In this document: positions 15,936 through 24,724 of the stretch, one piece after another | Layout: the number at the start of each line of letters is the position of its first letter | Position numbering within the stretch: the first letter of the stretch is position 1 | Assembly (NCBI RefSeq): GCF_034927245.1 | Contig: NZ_JAYFQK010000051.1 | Location: 1-64,000 of the forward strand | Direction of reading: 5' to 3' | Source: Desulfitobacterium_A sp034927245 | Lineage (GTDB): Bacteria > Bacillota > Desulfitobacteriia > Desulfitobacteriales > Desulfitobacteriaceae | DNA length: 64,000 nucleotides | Notes under the pieces: model-generated | What the model was told of the DNA's origin: nothing | Database searches by the model: none | The model's input: only the letters and a program-made list of their open reading frames with translations | Program-made: the position numbers and the translations under genes

Positions 15936-15980
15936 TATCTTCAACTTCCTTTCTTATCTTACACTTCTCACATTGAGCTT

Positions 15981-17102
15981 TTATTTCTTGTAAAACGCTT
16001 TAATTTTCGCGCAGACATACTCGGCTTCATCCGTTGTTAGTTCGGGATAGATCGGTAGGGCAATGATCTCATTCGCTATCCTCTCGGCAACCGGGAAGTC
16101 TCCTTTTTTATACCCTAAATCCTTAAAACAGGTTTGGACATGAAGGGGACGAGGATAATAAATGCTATATCCGATTTCATTTTCAGCTAAATATGCGGCA
16201 AGTTCATCCCGCCTTTCGGCCAATATGTTAAACACATAGTAAACGGATTTTTGCTCCCCTTTAATTTTCGGGAACTTAATATTTTCGCAGTCACTTAAGC
16301 GATCCATGTACAGTTGAGCAATCTTCTCACGCTTACGGATTGCCTCATCAATATATTTCAGCTTGATCAATAATACCGAAGCCTGAAGAGTATCCAAGCG
16401 CGAATTATAACCGACGTTATCATAGAAGTATTTCTTGGAAGCCCCATGTACCCGATATTGTTTGGCTTTTTGGGCAAGCTCCGCATTATTCGTAATGATC
16501 ATTCCCCCATCACCATAGCCGCCAAGGGTTTTGGTCGGGAAAAATGAAAAGACCCCAAAATCACCGATCGTTCCGGAATGCTTATATTCGCTGCCCTTGC
16601 CCTTCCAGCGCATACCAAAGGCTTCTGCGGCATCTTCCAACACCCTTAGCTGGTGCCGGTTGGCGATATCCATAATTTGATCCATATCGGCCATCTGGTT
16701 AAACAAGTGTATCGGCAGGATTCCGACTGTATTGGCGTTAACCTTTTCTTCGATCTTATTCACATCAATTCCAAAGGTCTCTTCATCGATATCCACAAAA
16801 ACGGGACGTCCTTTATGCTTTGAAATACAAGAAGCTGAGGCCAGAAAAGTAAATGGCGAAGTAATAACCTCTTTCCCATCACTAAACCCCAGAATATCCG
16901 ACGCTATGGTGAGTGCGTCAGTTCCCGATGCTACCCCAACAGCATAGTTCACCTGACAATAGTTCTGGATTTCATTTTCAAGCTCTGCCACTTGGTTGCC
17001 GAGGATAAAATTTCCCTTTTCAAGAACGGACTGAATCGCCTGATTGAATTCATCTTTTTTCTCGTGATACTCCCGGCTTGAATCATAAAATTTGACTTTC
17101 AT
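15981..17102 (-). CDS. DegT/DnrJ/EryC1/StrS family PLP aminotransferase (copy 2)
   Basis: 373 residues with NFILGNQVAELENEI, ASGTDALTIASDIL and the PLP lysine in SFFPTKTLGGYGDGG, the signature of the WecE/DesV-like branch. It is clearly paralogous to, but not a recent duplicate of, the neighbouring copy: motifs agree but most of the sequence differs. AAAGGA lies before the ATG. It follows the DeoR regulator gene by 20 bp, making a regulator-led operon. Function beyond amino-sugar formation cannot be given. Confidence 0.88.
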   Translation of the reverse strand: MKVKFYDSSREYHEKKDEFNQAIQSVLEKGNFILGNQVAELENEIQNYCQVNYAVGVASGTDALTIASDILGFSDGKEVITSPFTFLASASCISKHKGRPVFVDIDEETFGIDVNKIEEKVNANTVGILPIHLFNQMADMDQIMDIANRHQLRVLEDAAEAFGMRWKGKGSEYKHSGTIGDFGVFSFFPTKTLGGYGDGGMIITNNAELAQKAKQYRVHGASKKYFYDNVGYNSRLDTLQASVLLIKLKYIDEAIRKREKIAQLYMDRLSDCENIKFPKIKGEQKSVYYVFNILAERRDELAAYLAENEIGYSIYYPRPLHVQTCFKDLGYKKGDFPVAERIANEIIALPIYPELTTDEAEYVCAKIKAFYKK

Positions 17103-17122
17103 TTTATGTATCCTTTCTTAAT

Positions 17123-17902
17123 TTAATTCTCTTGAGCAATAACGATTTTAACACCTAACTTTTGGATTTTCTCAATTTCTTCATCCGGTGCTTCCCAATC
17201 CGTAATAAGAATATCCAAGTCTCTTAAATCAATCGTTCGCGCGAAAAATTCTGTTCCCACTTTGTCGAAATTCGCCAGGCAGATTGTTTGATGAGAGACT
17301 TCAGCTACCGCTCTTTGAAAAATGGCTCCTTCCGGAGTTGAACTGCTCAGTCCGTGTTTGGCAGAAATTCCGCCGCCGGTTAAAAAAGCCGTATCAATCC
17401 GTAAGGTTCTGATAAATTCCGTCGCCATCGGATCAACAATACCTTCTTCACTTTTGACATTGCCGCAGACGATATAGGTATCAATATTGCTATAGTGCTT
17501 CAATTTTTCAGCAATAACAAGTGAATTGGTAATGACTGTATACTCCCTGTCAACGGGCAGATACTTCAGTAAAATATAGTGAATGCTGGCCCCACCGATA
17601 AATAGGGTGTCACCTTGCTCAATAAAAGATACGGCAAGCTTTGCTACTGCGTTTTGATGCTCTGTTCCTTCACTGTATCGAATCCGTTCATCCATCGGGA
17701 ATCTTCTCACCTTTGATAGAGGCACGGCTCCTCCATGCGTTCTTTTGAGCAGGCCTTTTTCTTCCATTGTGGTGAGATCCCTGCGTATCGTATCAATGGA
17801 AACTTGAAATTCTTCCGCAAGGTCTTTGGCTAGGACTCTTCCCAGCGATCTTACCTTTGCAAGAATTTGCTCTTGACGTTCCTCAGCGAAAATACTCAAC
17901 AC
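17123..17902 (-). CDS. DeoR/GlpR family transcriptional regulator
   Basis: The N-terminal DeoR helix-turn-helix is complete (ERQEQILAKVRSLGRVLAKDLAEEFQVSIDTIRRDLTTMEEKGLLKRTHGGA). The C-terminal DeoRC sugar-phosphate sensor domain contains GDTLFIGGASIHYIL and TAFLTGGGIS. Members usually repress sugar-use operons until a phosphorylated sugar binds. It is first in the operon with the two aminotransferases and YqeB, so it most likely controls them. The start (GTG or the next TTG) has a strong AGGGAGG but at very short spacing. Confidence 0.87.
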   Translation of the reverse strand: MLSIFAEERQEQILAKVRSLGRVLAKDLAEEFQVSIDTIRRDLTTMEEKGLLKRTHGGAVPLSKVRRFPMDERIRYSEGTEHQNAVAKLAVSFIEQGDTLFIGGASIHYILLKYLPVDREYTVITNSLVIAEKLKHYSNIDTYIVCGNVKSEEGIVDPMATEFIRTLRIDTAFLTGGGISAKHGLSSSTPEGAIFQRAVAEVSHQTICLANFDKVGTEFFARTIDLRDLDILITDWEAPDEEIEKIQKLGVKIVIAQEN

Positions 17903-17914
17903 CTCCCTTGCTTT

Positions 17915-17943
17915 GTTATATCACGTTTATGCACGTTTGTACA
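17915..17943 (-). promoter_or_regulatory. Promoter with direct-repeat operator of the DeoR operon
   Basis: On the minus strand TGTACA (17938-17943), a 17-bp spacer and TATAAC (17915-17920) form a promoter. The spacer holds two direct copies of AAACGTG ten bases apart (complement CACGTTTAT at 17922 and CACGTTTGT at 17932), the spacing seen in operators of DeoR-family proteins. Autoregulation is likely. Confidence 0.6.
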
Positions 17944-18014
17944 GTTTTATATGCAGTATCTTTCAATAATATGCTGTTTATTAGATCTGACGCTATTCCG
18001 TTAGCAAAAATAAC

Positions 18015-18046
18015 AGCCGGCCCTTCTCTTCTGGAAGGATACCGGC
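18015..18046 (-). terminator. Terminator of dgt
   Basis: On the minus strand AGCCGGTATCCTTC pairs with GAAGGGCCGGCT around a short loop, followed by GTTATTTTTG. It lies about 45 bp after the dgt stop. Confidence 0.75.
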
Positions 18047-18089
18047 TCTCAATGCTCAATTGAATCACAATAACAGATCGGAATAAATA

Positions 18090-19091
18090 TTAATAAGCAT
18101 TAGAATAATGCCTTGGTACAAAGAAATTTTCGAACTGGGAGATCGCATAGTTGTCCGTAAGTCCTGAAATATAATCGACAACGGCACGTGTCCTATCCTC
18201 GCCGTCTAAGGCTAAATAATCATTAGGAAGCTGCTCGATGTGCTCAAAATAGTAATGAAACAGCGCCTGAACCACATATTCGCCTTTACGCCGTTCCTCT
18301 TTCAATGTTTCGCTGCCGTAAACACAGGTAAACATAAACCTGCGAAATTCCTGCATCGCCGCATGGACGCGCGGTGATTGATAAATTCGGTCTTGCCCTT
18401 GGGAGCTTTCAATCATATCCACCACCATCGCTGAAATCATCTGACTCGGGGTCTGCCCTATGACGAGGCGGACATTTTCGGGGAGGTCACCGGGGACCAA
18501 TAGTTCTGCCCGCAAAGCATCATCATAATCATGGCAAAGATAAGCGATCCTATCCCCGGTCTTGACGATTTGACCTTCTAAGGTAAAGGGAATCCCTGCT
18601 CCTGTATGATTGAGAACGCCGTCTAACACTTCCTTGGTTAGATTGAATCCTTTTCCTTCCCTCGTTAAACACGTAAGAACGCGGATGGATTGTTCGTTAT
18701 GCTCAAAATGCCCGATAATCTTTCGCAAAGCCTCTTCGCCGACATGACCGAATGGTGTATGTCCGACATCATGTCCAAGCGCGATCGCCTCAATCAAATC
18801 CTCATTCAGTTTAAGCCCGCGCCCGATCGTCCGGCATATTTGTGACACTTCCAAGCTGTGTGTCATACGTGTCCGATAATGATCTCCCGCAGGGGCAATA
18901 TAGACCTGGGTTTTATGCTTCAGCCGACGAAAGGGCTTACTATGTAAAATTCGATCCCGATCCCGTTGAAATTTGGTCCGGATCGTACATTCGGTCTCCT
19001 CATGTTCACGTGTAGCCTGTGCACTTTTAGCTGCGTATGGTGATAAACGCTCCTGCTCTTCGCGTTCTGTCCGTTCACGAATCGTCTCCAC
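18090..19091 (-). CDS. dgt: dGTPase-like HD phosphohydrolase
   Basis: Deoxynucleoside triphosphate triphosphohydrolase family, which splits dNTP into deoxynucleoside and triphosphate. The HD metal site is intact: FRRLKHKTQVY, RMTHSLEVSQI, GHDVGHTPFGHVGE and FEHNEQSIR. 333 residues matches the short, type 2 Dgt-like proteins. The GTG start at 19091 has AGGGAG eight bases upstream. In related genomes dgt sits upstream of dnaG; here the DeoR operon, the repeat element and the GerMN gene lie between. Confidence 0.92.
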   Translation of the reverse strand: METIRERTEREEQERLSPYAAKSAQATREHEETECTIRTKFQRDRDRILHSKPFRRLKHKTQVYIAPAGDHYRTRMTHSLEVSQICRTIGRGLKLNEDLIEAIALGHDVGHTPFGHVGEEALRKIIGHFEHNEQSIRVLTCLTREGKGFNLTKEVLDGVLNHTGAGIPFTLEGQIVKTGDRIAYLCHDYDDALRAELLVPGDLPENVRLVIGQTPSQMISAMVVDMIESSQGQDRIYQSPRVHAAMQEFRRFMFTCVYGSETLKEERRKGEYVVQALFHYYFEHIEQLPNDYLALDGEDRTRAVVDYISGLTDNYAISQFENFFVPRHYSNAY

Positions 19092-19291
19092 CCTAATCGC
19101 TCCCTTGTATCTGTTTTTAGAACTCTTCTATAAGTTTCATTATATTATACTTTACGCTTGAATGCTGTCCATCGCAAAAGCCTTTATATAAATAGAATAT
19201 TTTGAAAAAGGAGGAATCTACAACCGCAATGGCGAAAAACCATATATCATTAATTTTGTTATGTTTTGGTAGAAAGGAAGGATAGGGTTTT

Positions 19292-21499
19292 ATGAGAAAA
19301 GTCTTCCGGTGCGCGGTCCCCTTGGTTACGGTATCTTTGATCATGGCCAATACTTTTTTCCCTGTTTCCGCCCTGGGGGCGGAGATTCCTGCAACGATTT
19401 CTAAGCAAGAGGTACAGGTTAACCATCCCATCTCCTTAGACAAAGCCGTCGAAATAGCCAAAGCCAACTTTGATATCCCAAATAATTATAGTCAGTTCAA
19501 TACAGGTTTTGGTGAAATGAATAACGAGCAGTATTATTATTTGAACTGGAACTCGACAGATGGGGCCGGGAATTTTCAGGTTCAAATCAATGTTTCAACC
19601 GGTGAGATTACGGGTATGAACGTTTTTGATCGCCCCTTCCCAAATAGGCGCGGGTCCTGGATTCCCGGAGTCTCAAGAGAAGACGCCCAATTAACGGCCA
19701 CCCAACTCGTTCAACGTTTAGCCGGTCCATACCTTCCCGAATTAGAGCTGCAATCTACCCAGGACCTTTTTCAGATCAGCAAGGGCAATGCCTTAAGCTA
19801 CACCTTTCGATGGGTTAGAAAAGTCAACGGAATTCCTTTTTTAAGTAACGGTGTGACCGTTGACGTTCGTGCGGATAATGGTCAAGCGATCGGCTATCGT
19901 TTAAACTGGACGAAAACATCGGACTTTCCCAAGCCTGAAAATATCATCTCCGCAGATCAGGCGAATACGGTCTTTAGACAATCTCCAATGCTCGAACTCC
20001 AATACTTTGCACCGTATAAACCCCGGGAAAACACGCCATCGGAAAAGCAACAAGCCAAGCAACACGCCTCTTTAGTCTATCAATTCAGTCCAAAATATAT
20101 CTACGGCGGTGCCATTGATGCTTTGACAGGAAAGCCGATGACCGCGGAGGATCTAAAGGAACCGCAAAAGAAAATATCCGGCTATGGTGTCACCACATCC
20201 GCCGGTTCCCTTCCGGAAATGAAGAGGCCGACGAAAGATGAGGTTAATGATCCCCAAAACGATGAAACGCTGCTAACCAAGGATGAGGCCGTGGAGGCCG
20301 CTAAACAGTGGGTTGAAATTCCAAAGGATTATACGTTGGGGGGGGCTCATCTTTCTTTCGATCCTTATCAGGGAAATAATTGGAGCTTAGATTGGCAGCT
20401 CAGAACGAATCCTCAAGGGCCGAGTGATATGTTGCATCTTCAAATCAATGCCAAAACAGGGGAACTGATCGGATTCAGTCGAACTTCTCCTTTTCCGATG
20501 CCAACCTCTCCATCCTCCAAAATATCGCGTGAAGAGGCTCTAAAAATATCAACAGAGTTTCTGCAAAAGGTCCAACCCCAGCGTTTCTCACAAGTTGAAT
20601 CCAGTGACCCAGGGTTTATCTCTAGCAATCCCTTTGAATCTTTCAACTTCTCTCAAGTCGTGAATGGTATTCGTTTTAGTCGCAATGGCATGTATATAAC
20701 CATTGATCCCGTTTCCAAAAATATTGTAAGCTACCAATTGATGTGGTCCGATTTTGATTTTGAAAAGCCCGATAATATTCTTGATCTCCAGAAAGCGGCG
20801 GATCTTTTCTTAGAACAGCATCCCTTCATGTTAGCTTATACCACGCTTTCCACCGACCCGGATCAAGCAATAACGAAGCTAGTTTATGTGCCCCGCTCCG
20901 ATCAAACGCCTTTTAGTACGCTTGATGCCCATACCGGAGAATTTCTTGACTGGAATGGGCTTCGCCAGTCGGAGTGGATTCGTTCCCATGAGTTTACGGA
21001 TATCAAGGGAAATCCCGCTGAAAGTCAAATTCGTCTTTTAGGAACTGCCGGTTTGTTGGGCGAATATGACAATGAATTTCATCCCAATGAAGTCATAACC
21101 GCCGGATCACTTTTTAGGGCCATGTTAATCGCCACTCGAAACGCGCCGAACATCCCCTCTTACAAAGATCAGGAAGTTCTCGACCAAGCGGTTAATCAAG
21201 GGTGGATCGAAAAAGGAGAAGTAGCCTCTCCTTCTTCGCCGATTAATCGGTTACTCTTAGCCAAAATCATGATTCGGTTCGTTGACATGAAAGATTCCGC
21301 AGAAATTAGAAATATTTACCATGTCCCCTTTGACGACGCCCAAGCAATACCCGATAACCAGCTAGGATATGTTGCCCTGGCTTGGGGATTAGGAATGTTC
21401 CCCGAGGATACCAAAATCATCGGAGCCTACCAAAATGCAACACGAGCTGAAGCAGCCGAAGCGTTGGTTCCCGCCCTGAAATTATTATCCAAGCGTTGA
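19292..21499 (+). CDS. Exported YcdB/YcdC-type repeat protein with SLH-like C-terminus
   Basis: The signal peptide has a basic start, a hydrophobic core and a cut near ALGA-EI at residue 30. Two YcdB/YcdC-like units, each with PepSY-style features (LDKAVEIAKANFDIP, LNWNSTDG, QINVSTGEITG; then LTKDEAVEAAKQWVEIP, LQINAKTGELIGF), fill the centre. The last 170 residues resemble S-layer homology repeats (FTDIKG, LLGTAGLLGEYDNEFHPNEVITAGSLFRAM, ALAWGLGMFPED, ATRAEAAEALV) that bind secondary cell-wall polymer. It is therefore probably a wall-attached protein of 735 residues. PepSY-like units often inhibit or chaperone proteases, but that role is unproven here. It is a single gene ended by a strong hairpin. 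Confidence 0.82.
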   Translation: MRKVFRCAVPLVTVSLIMANTFFPVSALGAEIPATISKQEVQVNHPISLDKAVEIAKANFDIPNNYSQFNTGFGEMNNEQYYYLNWNSTDGAGNFQVQINVSTGEITGMNVFDRPFPNRRGSWIPGVSREDAQLTATQLVQRLAGPYLPELELQSTQDLFQISKGNALSYTFRWVRKVNGIPFLSNGVTVDVRADNGQAIGYRLNWTKTSDFPKPENIISADQANTVFRQSPMLELQYFAPYKPRENTPSEKQQAKQHASLVYQFSPKYIYGGAIDALTGKPMTAEDLKEPQKKISGYGVTTSAGSLPEMKRPTKDEVNDPQNDETLLTKDEAVEAAKQWVEIPKDYTLGGAHLSFDPYQGNNWSLDWQLRTNPQGPSDMLHLQINAKTGELIGFSRTSPFPMPTSPSSKISREEALKISTEFLQKVQPQRFSQVESSDPGFISSNPFESFNFSQVVNGIRFSRNGMYITIDPVSKNIVSYQLMWSDFDFEKPDNILDLQKAADLFLEQHPFMLAYTTLSTDPDQAITKLVYVPRSDQTPFSTLDAHTGEFLDWNGLRQSEWIRSHEFTDIKGNPAESQIRLLGTAGLLGEYDNEFHPNEVITAGSLFRAMLIATRNAPNIPSYKDQEVLDQAVNQGWIEKGEVASPSSPINRLLLAKIMIRFVDMKDSAEIRNIYHVPFDDAQAIPDNQLGYVALAWGLGMFPEDTKIIGAYQNATRAEAAEALVPALKLLSKR

Positions 21500-21523
21500 T
21501 TCTCGAAAGTGTCCCTAGAAAGA

Positions 21524-21552
21524 GGAAGGCCAGATATTTTTTCTGGCCTTCC
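21524..21552. terminator. Bidirectional terminator
   Basis: GGAAGGCCAG (21524-21533) pairs with CTGGCCTTCC (21543-21552), with T-rich tracts, between two convergent genes. Confidence 0.8.
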
Positions 21553-21569
21553 TTTTGCATGCCCTTGAA

Positions 21570-22721
21570 CTAAGAAACCTTTTGTATCCTATCCCAATCG
21601 CTAATTAACTCAAGCATGAAGTTTACGGCCTTTTCGGCGGCATGACCGGGTATAGCGCTTGAAGCAGCTTGGGACATCTTTTTCCTTTCCTCTTGATTCA
21701 CAATAAGAGCACTGAGGATTTGATCCAGTTCCTCCTCGGTCCCGGCGATTCTGCCGGCTCCAACCCTTTTTAGGAAGTTCGCATTTTCTTCTTCTTGGCC
21801 CGGTATAGGTTTATAAATGACCATCGGTATTTTTTTCGTTAAGGCTTCCGTTACCGTTAGACCGCCGGCTTTAGTGATCACCAGATCCGAAACCGTCATA
21901 AGTTCCTCAACATTTTGCACAAAGCCTAAAAGTAATACCTTATTTTTCAGCTTTTGGGCCATCGGTTGCAAAGAGCGGTATAACCGTTTATCCCTCCCGC
22001 AAACCATAATCAACTGGATAGGCGTTTTATATTCATTAATCCTTTGACAGATTCGTGCCGCATTGTCTAAAACGCCGTAAGCCCCGCCCATGACCAAAAT
22101 CGTGGGTTGATTCGGGTTAAACCCCAACTTGTTAATTAACTCCGACCGATTCAACTCGCCTTCAAATTTAGGACTAACCGGAATTCCTGTAATTTTAATA
22201 CGATCCGGATCAATTCCTCGATTGACTAAACCCTCGGCGACGTCTTGGGAACCGACAATATATAAATCAATTCCAAAATGAACCCATTGACTATGAATCG
22301 CATAATCCGTCACAATCGTAACCAAAGGAATAATAAGTTCTTGTTTTTCCCTAAGCTGTGCAAGAACACCTGCTATCGTCGGATACGTACATATGATGAG
22401 GTCAGGTTGTAAAGTATTAATATAGTTGAGAAGTTCACGGCGGCCCAAACCATTTAAAAAACGTTGAAATATGGAACCCGGTGAGATCTCCGATGTCTTG
22501 TAATAGAATCTCCCCCATAGTTTAGGCGTATATTTAAGCATATCGATGTAAGTGATTCTTATCATTGAGTTTAAGGTTTTATTCAAAAAGGCCCCAAAAT
22601 CGACATGAATAATCTCTGCATTGGGTTTCTTATCTTTTAAAGCTTCGATAACCGCTTCGGCTGCTTTAACGTGTCCGCAGCCAAACTTGGCTGATATAAC
22701 TAATACACGTAATTGGCTCAT
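21570..22721 (-). CDS. MGDG synthase/UgtP-like glycosyltransferase
   Basis: A GT28-type glycosyltransferase. The N-terminal MGDG-synthase domain begins VLVISAKFGCGHVKAAEAVIEAL and includes PDLIICTYPTIAGVLAQL. The C-terminal GT28 domain has ILVMGGAYGVLDNA and the donor-binding DLVITKAGGLTVTEALTKKIPMV. Relatives add sugars to diacylglycerol to make glycolipids, as UgtP does with UDP-glucose; here the sugar donor and acceptor cannot be known. It should be peripheral at the inner membrane face. GGGAGG lies upstream of the ATG. Confidence 0.87.
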   Translation of the reverse strand: MSQLRVLVISAKFGCGHVKAAEAVIEALKDKKPNAEIIHVDFGAFLNKTLNSMIRITYIDMLKYTPKLWGRFYYKTSEISPGSIFQRFLNGLGRRELLNYINTLQPDLIICTYPTIAGVLAQLREKQELIIPLVTIVTDYAIHSQWVHFGIDLYIVGSQDVAEGLVNRGIDPDRIKITGIPVSPKFEGELNRSELINKLGFNPNQPTILVMGGAYGVLDNAARICQRINEYKTPIQLIMVCGRDKRLYRSLQPMAQKLKNKVLLLGFVQNVEELMTVSDLVITKAGGLTVTEALTKKIPMVIYKPIPGQEEENANFLKRVGAGRIAGTEEELDQILSALIVNQEERKKMSQAASSAIPGHAAEKAVNFMLELISDWDRIQKVS

Positions 22722-22833
22722 CCCGCGAACCTCCCTCGCTTGAAATGACTTATATACTTTTTTGCTTTAGGTATAGTCCTTATATTTTTCCCTAGAACAG
22801 TTGATGATATACAACATTAAGCACCGGTACGTT

Positions 22834-22905
22834 TATTACACGTCAAAAAAAGAGTCTGGTTGCAATTAAAACTTTTTGGGGTTTAAAACGTGTAATAGCT
22901 ATAAT
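22834..22905 (+). promoter_or_regulatory. Inverted repeat and probable promoter of the ECF operon
   Basis: TATTACACGT (22834-22843) and ACGTGTAATA (22888-22897) are perfect 10-bp inverted copies 44 bp apart. A perfect TATAAT follows at 22900-22905, with only TTGGGG near the -35 position. The right arm overlaps the promoter spacer, so a looped repressor is possible. Confidence 0.4.
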
Positions 22906-22946
22906 GATTATGCAGAATCGGTAAAGATCGAGGGTGATCGCAGATT

Positions 22947-23507
22947 GTGGAGGACAACACCTTAATAAAGAAGTGCCAGCAAGGGGACAAAGAGGCCTTC
23001 CAAGTTCTGATCAGCCGCTATCACCCCTATGTCTATAAATTCCTTGTCAAAACAACTCAAAACGATCAGATTGCCGAAGACTTAACCCAGGAAACGTTTT
23101 TAAAAGTTATCCGCAATATTGAGAAATTTGACCCGGCAGGTCAGGCCAAATTCTCTACTTATATCATATCGATCGCTAAGAATACCGGCTTGGACTATTT
23201 TCGAAAAGAAAAAAGAACGATGCAAAACGTTCCTATTTCCGAAACGTTCGATATTGAGGATGTTAATACCCGGGTAGCGGATACAGTTATTAACAAATTA
23301 GATAGCCAAAACATTTTAGCTGACCTCGAGGGGCTTCCGGAGGAACAAAGGATAGCCATAAAGTTGAAGTATATCGAAGGTTTAAGTCTAAAAGAAATCG
23401 GCGAAGCACTTCACGTTGAACCGAAAACGATAAAAAGCAGAATTCATAACGGAATTGTTAAGTTAAGAAAAAAATGGGGAAAAGGTGATGACGATGAAAG
23501 ATATTGA
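22947..23507 (+). CDS. ECF-type RNA polymerase sigma factor
   Basis: 186 residues. Region 2 carries YHPYVYKFLVKTT, IAEDLTQETFLKVIRNIEKFD and FSTYIISIAKNTGLDYFRKEKR. After a short linker, region 4 has LPEEQRIAIKLKYIEGLSLKEIGEALHVEPKTIKSRIHNGIVKLRKKW. It starts at GTG, with a modest GAGGGTG upstream. The next genes overlap it and one another, so they are coexpressed. The two following membrane proteins are candidates for an anti-sigma system, although neither shows a classical anti-sigma zinc motif at its N-terminus. Confidence 0.92.
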   Translation: MEDNTLIKKCQQGDKEAFQVLISRYHPYVYKFLVKTTQNDQIAEDLTQETFLKVIRNIEKFDPAGQAKFSTYIISIAKNTGLDYFRKEKRTMQNVPISETFDIEDVNTRVADTVINKLDSQNILADLEGLPEEQRIAIKLKYIEGLSLKEIGEALHVEPKTIKSRIHNGIVKLRKKWGKGDDDERY

Positions 23508-23775
23508 TCAAAGAGCAACAGCGGTTTTACTCGCTTCCTTGGATAGGGAAATCGATCTTAAGTGTATTGAGCTTAAAGAAAAACAGAAAGAGAGGCGCTT
23601 ACAGAACATTTTTTTGCTGAGCTGCCTGCTCATTTTCTTTTCGTTTTTCTTACAAGCCATTTTTAAAGTATTTAACGTAAACTTCTTATTGATTTATTGG
23701 CTTTATCAGGCTTTGGCCTTTTCTCTTTTAATCCCATTCGTACTTAATTTTAATCGGGGAGGAATATTGCGATGA
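23494..23775 (+). CDS. Small two-helix membrane protein, possible anti-sigma factor
   Basis: 93 residues. The first 40 are soluble and charged (MKDIDQRATAVLLASLDREI...), and the rest forms two hydrophobic helices separated by a short turn. The gene overlaps the end of the sigma gene by 14 nt, and AAGGTG precedes the ATG at 23494. The position and topology, a cytoplasmic head plus membrane anchor directly after an ECF sigma gene, fit an anti-sigma factor. I know no homologue, so this role is inferred from context only. Confidence 0.65.
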   Translation: MKDIDQRATAVLLASLDREIDLKCIELKEKQKERRLQNIFLLSCLLIFFSFFLQAIFKVFNVNFLLIYWLYQALAFSLLIPFVLNFNRGGILR

Positions 23776-24695
23776 ACAAGTTTGAATACTTTATAGAAAA
23801 GCTCAATTTCAAAAAGGCAACTTCGACTTACCTGATCATTTCCGGGATTCTTTTAATCCTTTGCTTATCAAGTATAGCGTATGTTGCCCGCGATAAAATC
23901 ACAATGGTTGCGAATTATCAAAGGATAGCCGAAAGTATTAAGAAAGAAGGGATCACTGATCCGTTAAAAAACCAATTACAAAATCTGGCTGCAAGTTCTA
24001 AGGACATCGATAACGTCATTATTTTGGATAAAGATAATACAATTCTTTTTAAAGCGAATAATAACCTTATCGATGATAAGGAAAAGCTGCAATTGGTCCC
24101 CTATGGAATGAGAAGCGGCTATCTGCAGGATAGGGATAATCCCAATATGCTTTTTAAGGTTGTAAAAGCTGAAAATATGATCTTGAATAAAGATTATATC
24201 CAAAAGGAACAAGAAGTGAGTCGGTCAATTGAAGACGAATTGTCCGGCGAAACCGACTTTAATTCCAAACAGGTCTTATTACTGAACTATTTAATCGACA
24301 GAAGCACCCAAAACAAAATTCTTATGATCAGGACAGCTAATCCCATACCGAATGCGGAAACTCTTCTTGGGTTAACGGGTGTCATACTCGGATTGATCTT
24401 AGCCTTCTATTGGATAGGTTTGGCACTTTGGGTTTATAAGGATGCGGGACGAAAAAAGTTAAACGCTTCATTATGGGGTTTACTTATTTTAATAACCAAT
24501 TTGGTTGGACTTATTGTTTATCTCATTTATAATCAAAATAATTTAACCTGCCATAAATGCGGAGCTTTACAAAATAAAGGCAATTTATTCTGCAGCTTTT
24601 GCGGAACCGAAATTAATAAAGCGTGTCCCTATTGTAAGGCGTTGATCAGTAAAGGGGACATCTATTGCGGCCGCTGCGGGAATAAGATTGATTGA
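23772..24695 (+). CDS. Membrane protein with C-terminal double zinc ribbon
   Basis: One N-terminal membrane helix at about 18-38. An outside domain of about 150 residues with no cysteine follows, then two more helices (LGLTGVILGLILAFYWIGLALWV and LWGLLILITNLVGLIVYLIY), the latter pair like a PLDc_N-type hairpin. The cytoplasmic tail holds two CxxC-CxxC zinc ribbons: CHKCG...CSFCG and CPYCK...CGRCG. The layout suggests an outside sensor domain coupled to a zinc-binding cytoplasmic module. The gene overlaps the previous one by four bases. Function unknown; a signalling partner of the ECF sigma factor is plausible. Confidence 0.8.
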   Translation: MNKFEYFIEKLNFKKATSTYLIISGILLILCLSSIAYVARDKITMVANYQRIAESIKKEGITDPLKNQLQNLAASSKDIDNVIILDKDNTILFKANNNLIDDKEKLQLVPYGMRSGYLQDRDNPNMLFKVVKAENMILNKDYIQKEQEVSRSIEDELSGETDFNSKQVLLLNYLIDRSTQNKILMIRTANPIPNAETLLGLTGVILGLILAFYWIGLALWVYKDAGRKKLNASLWGLLILITNLVGLIVYLIYNQNNLTCHKCGALQNKGNLFCSFCGTEINKACPYCKALISKGDIYCGRCGNKID

Positions 24696-24724
24696 TTATT
24701 AAATCAATAGAGGTGATAAATAAC

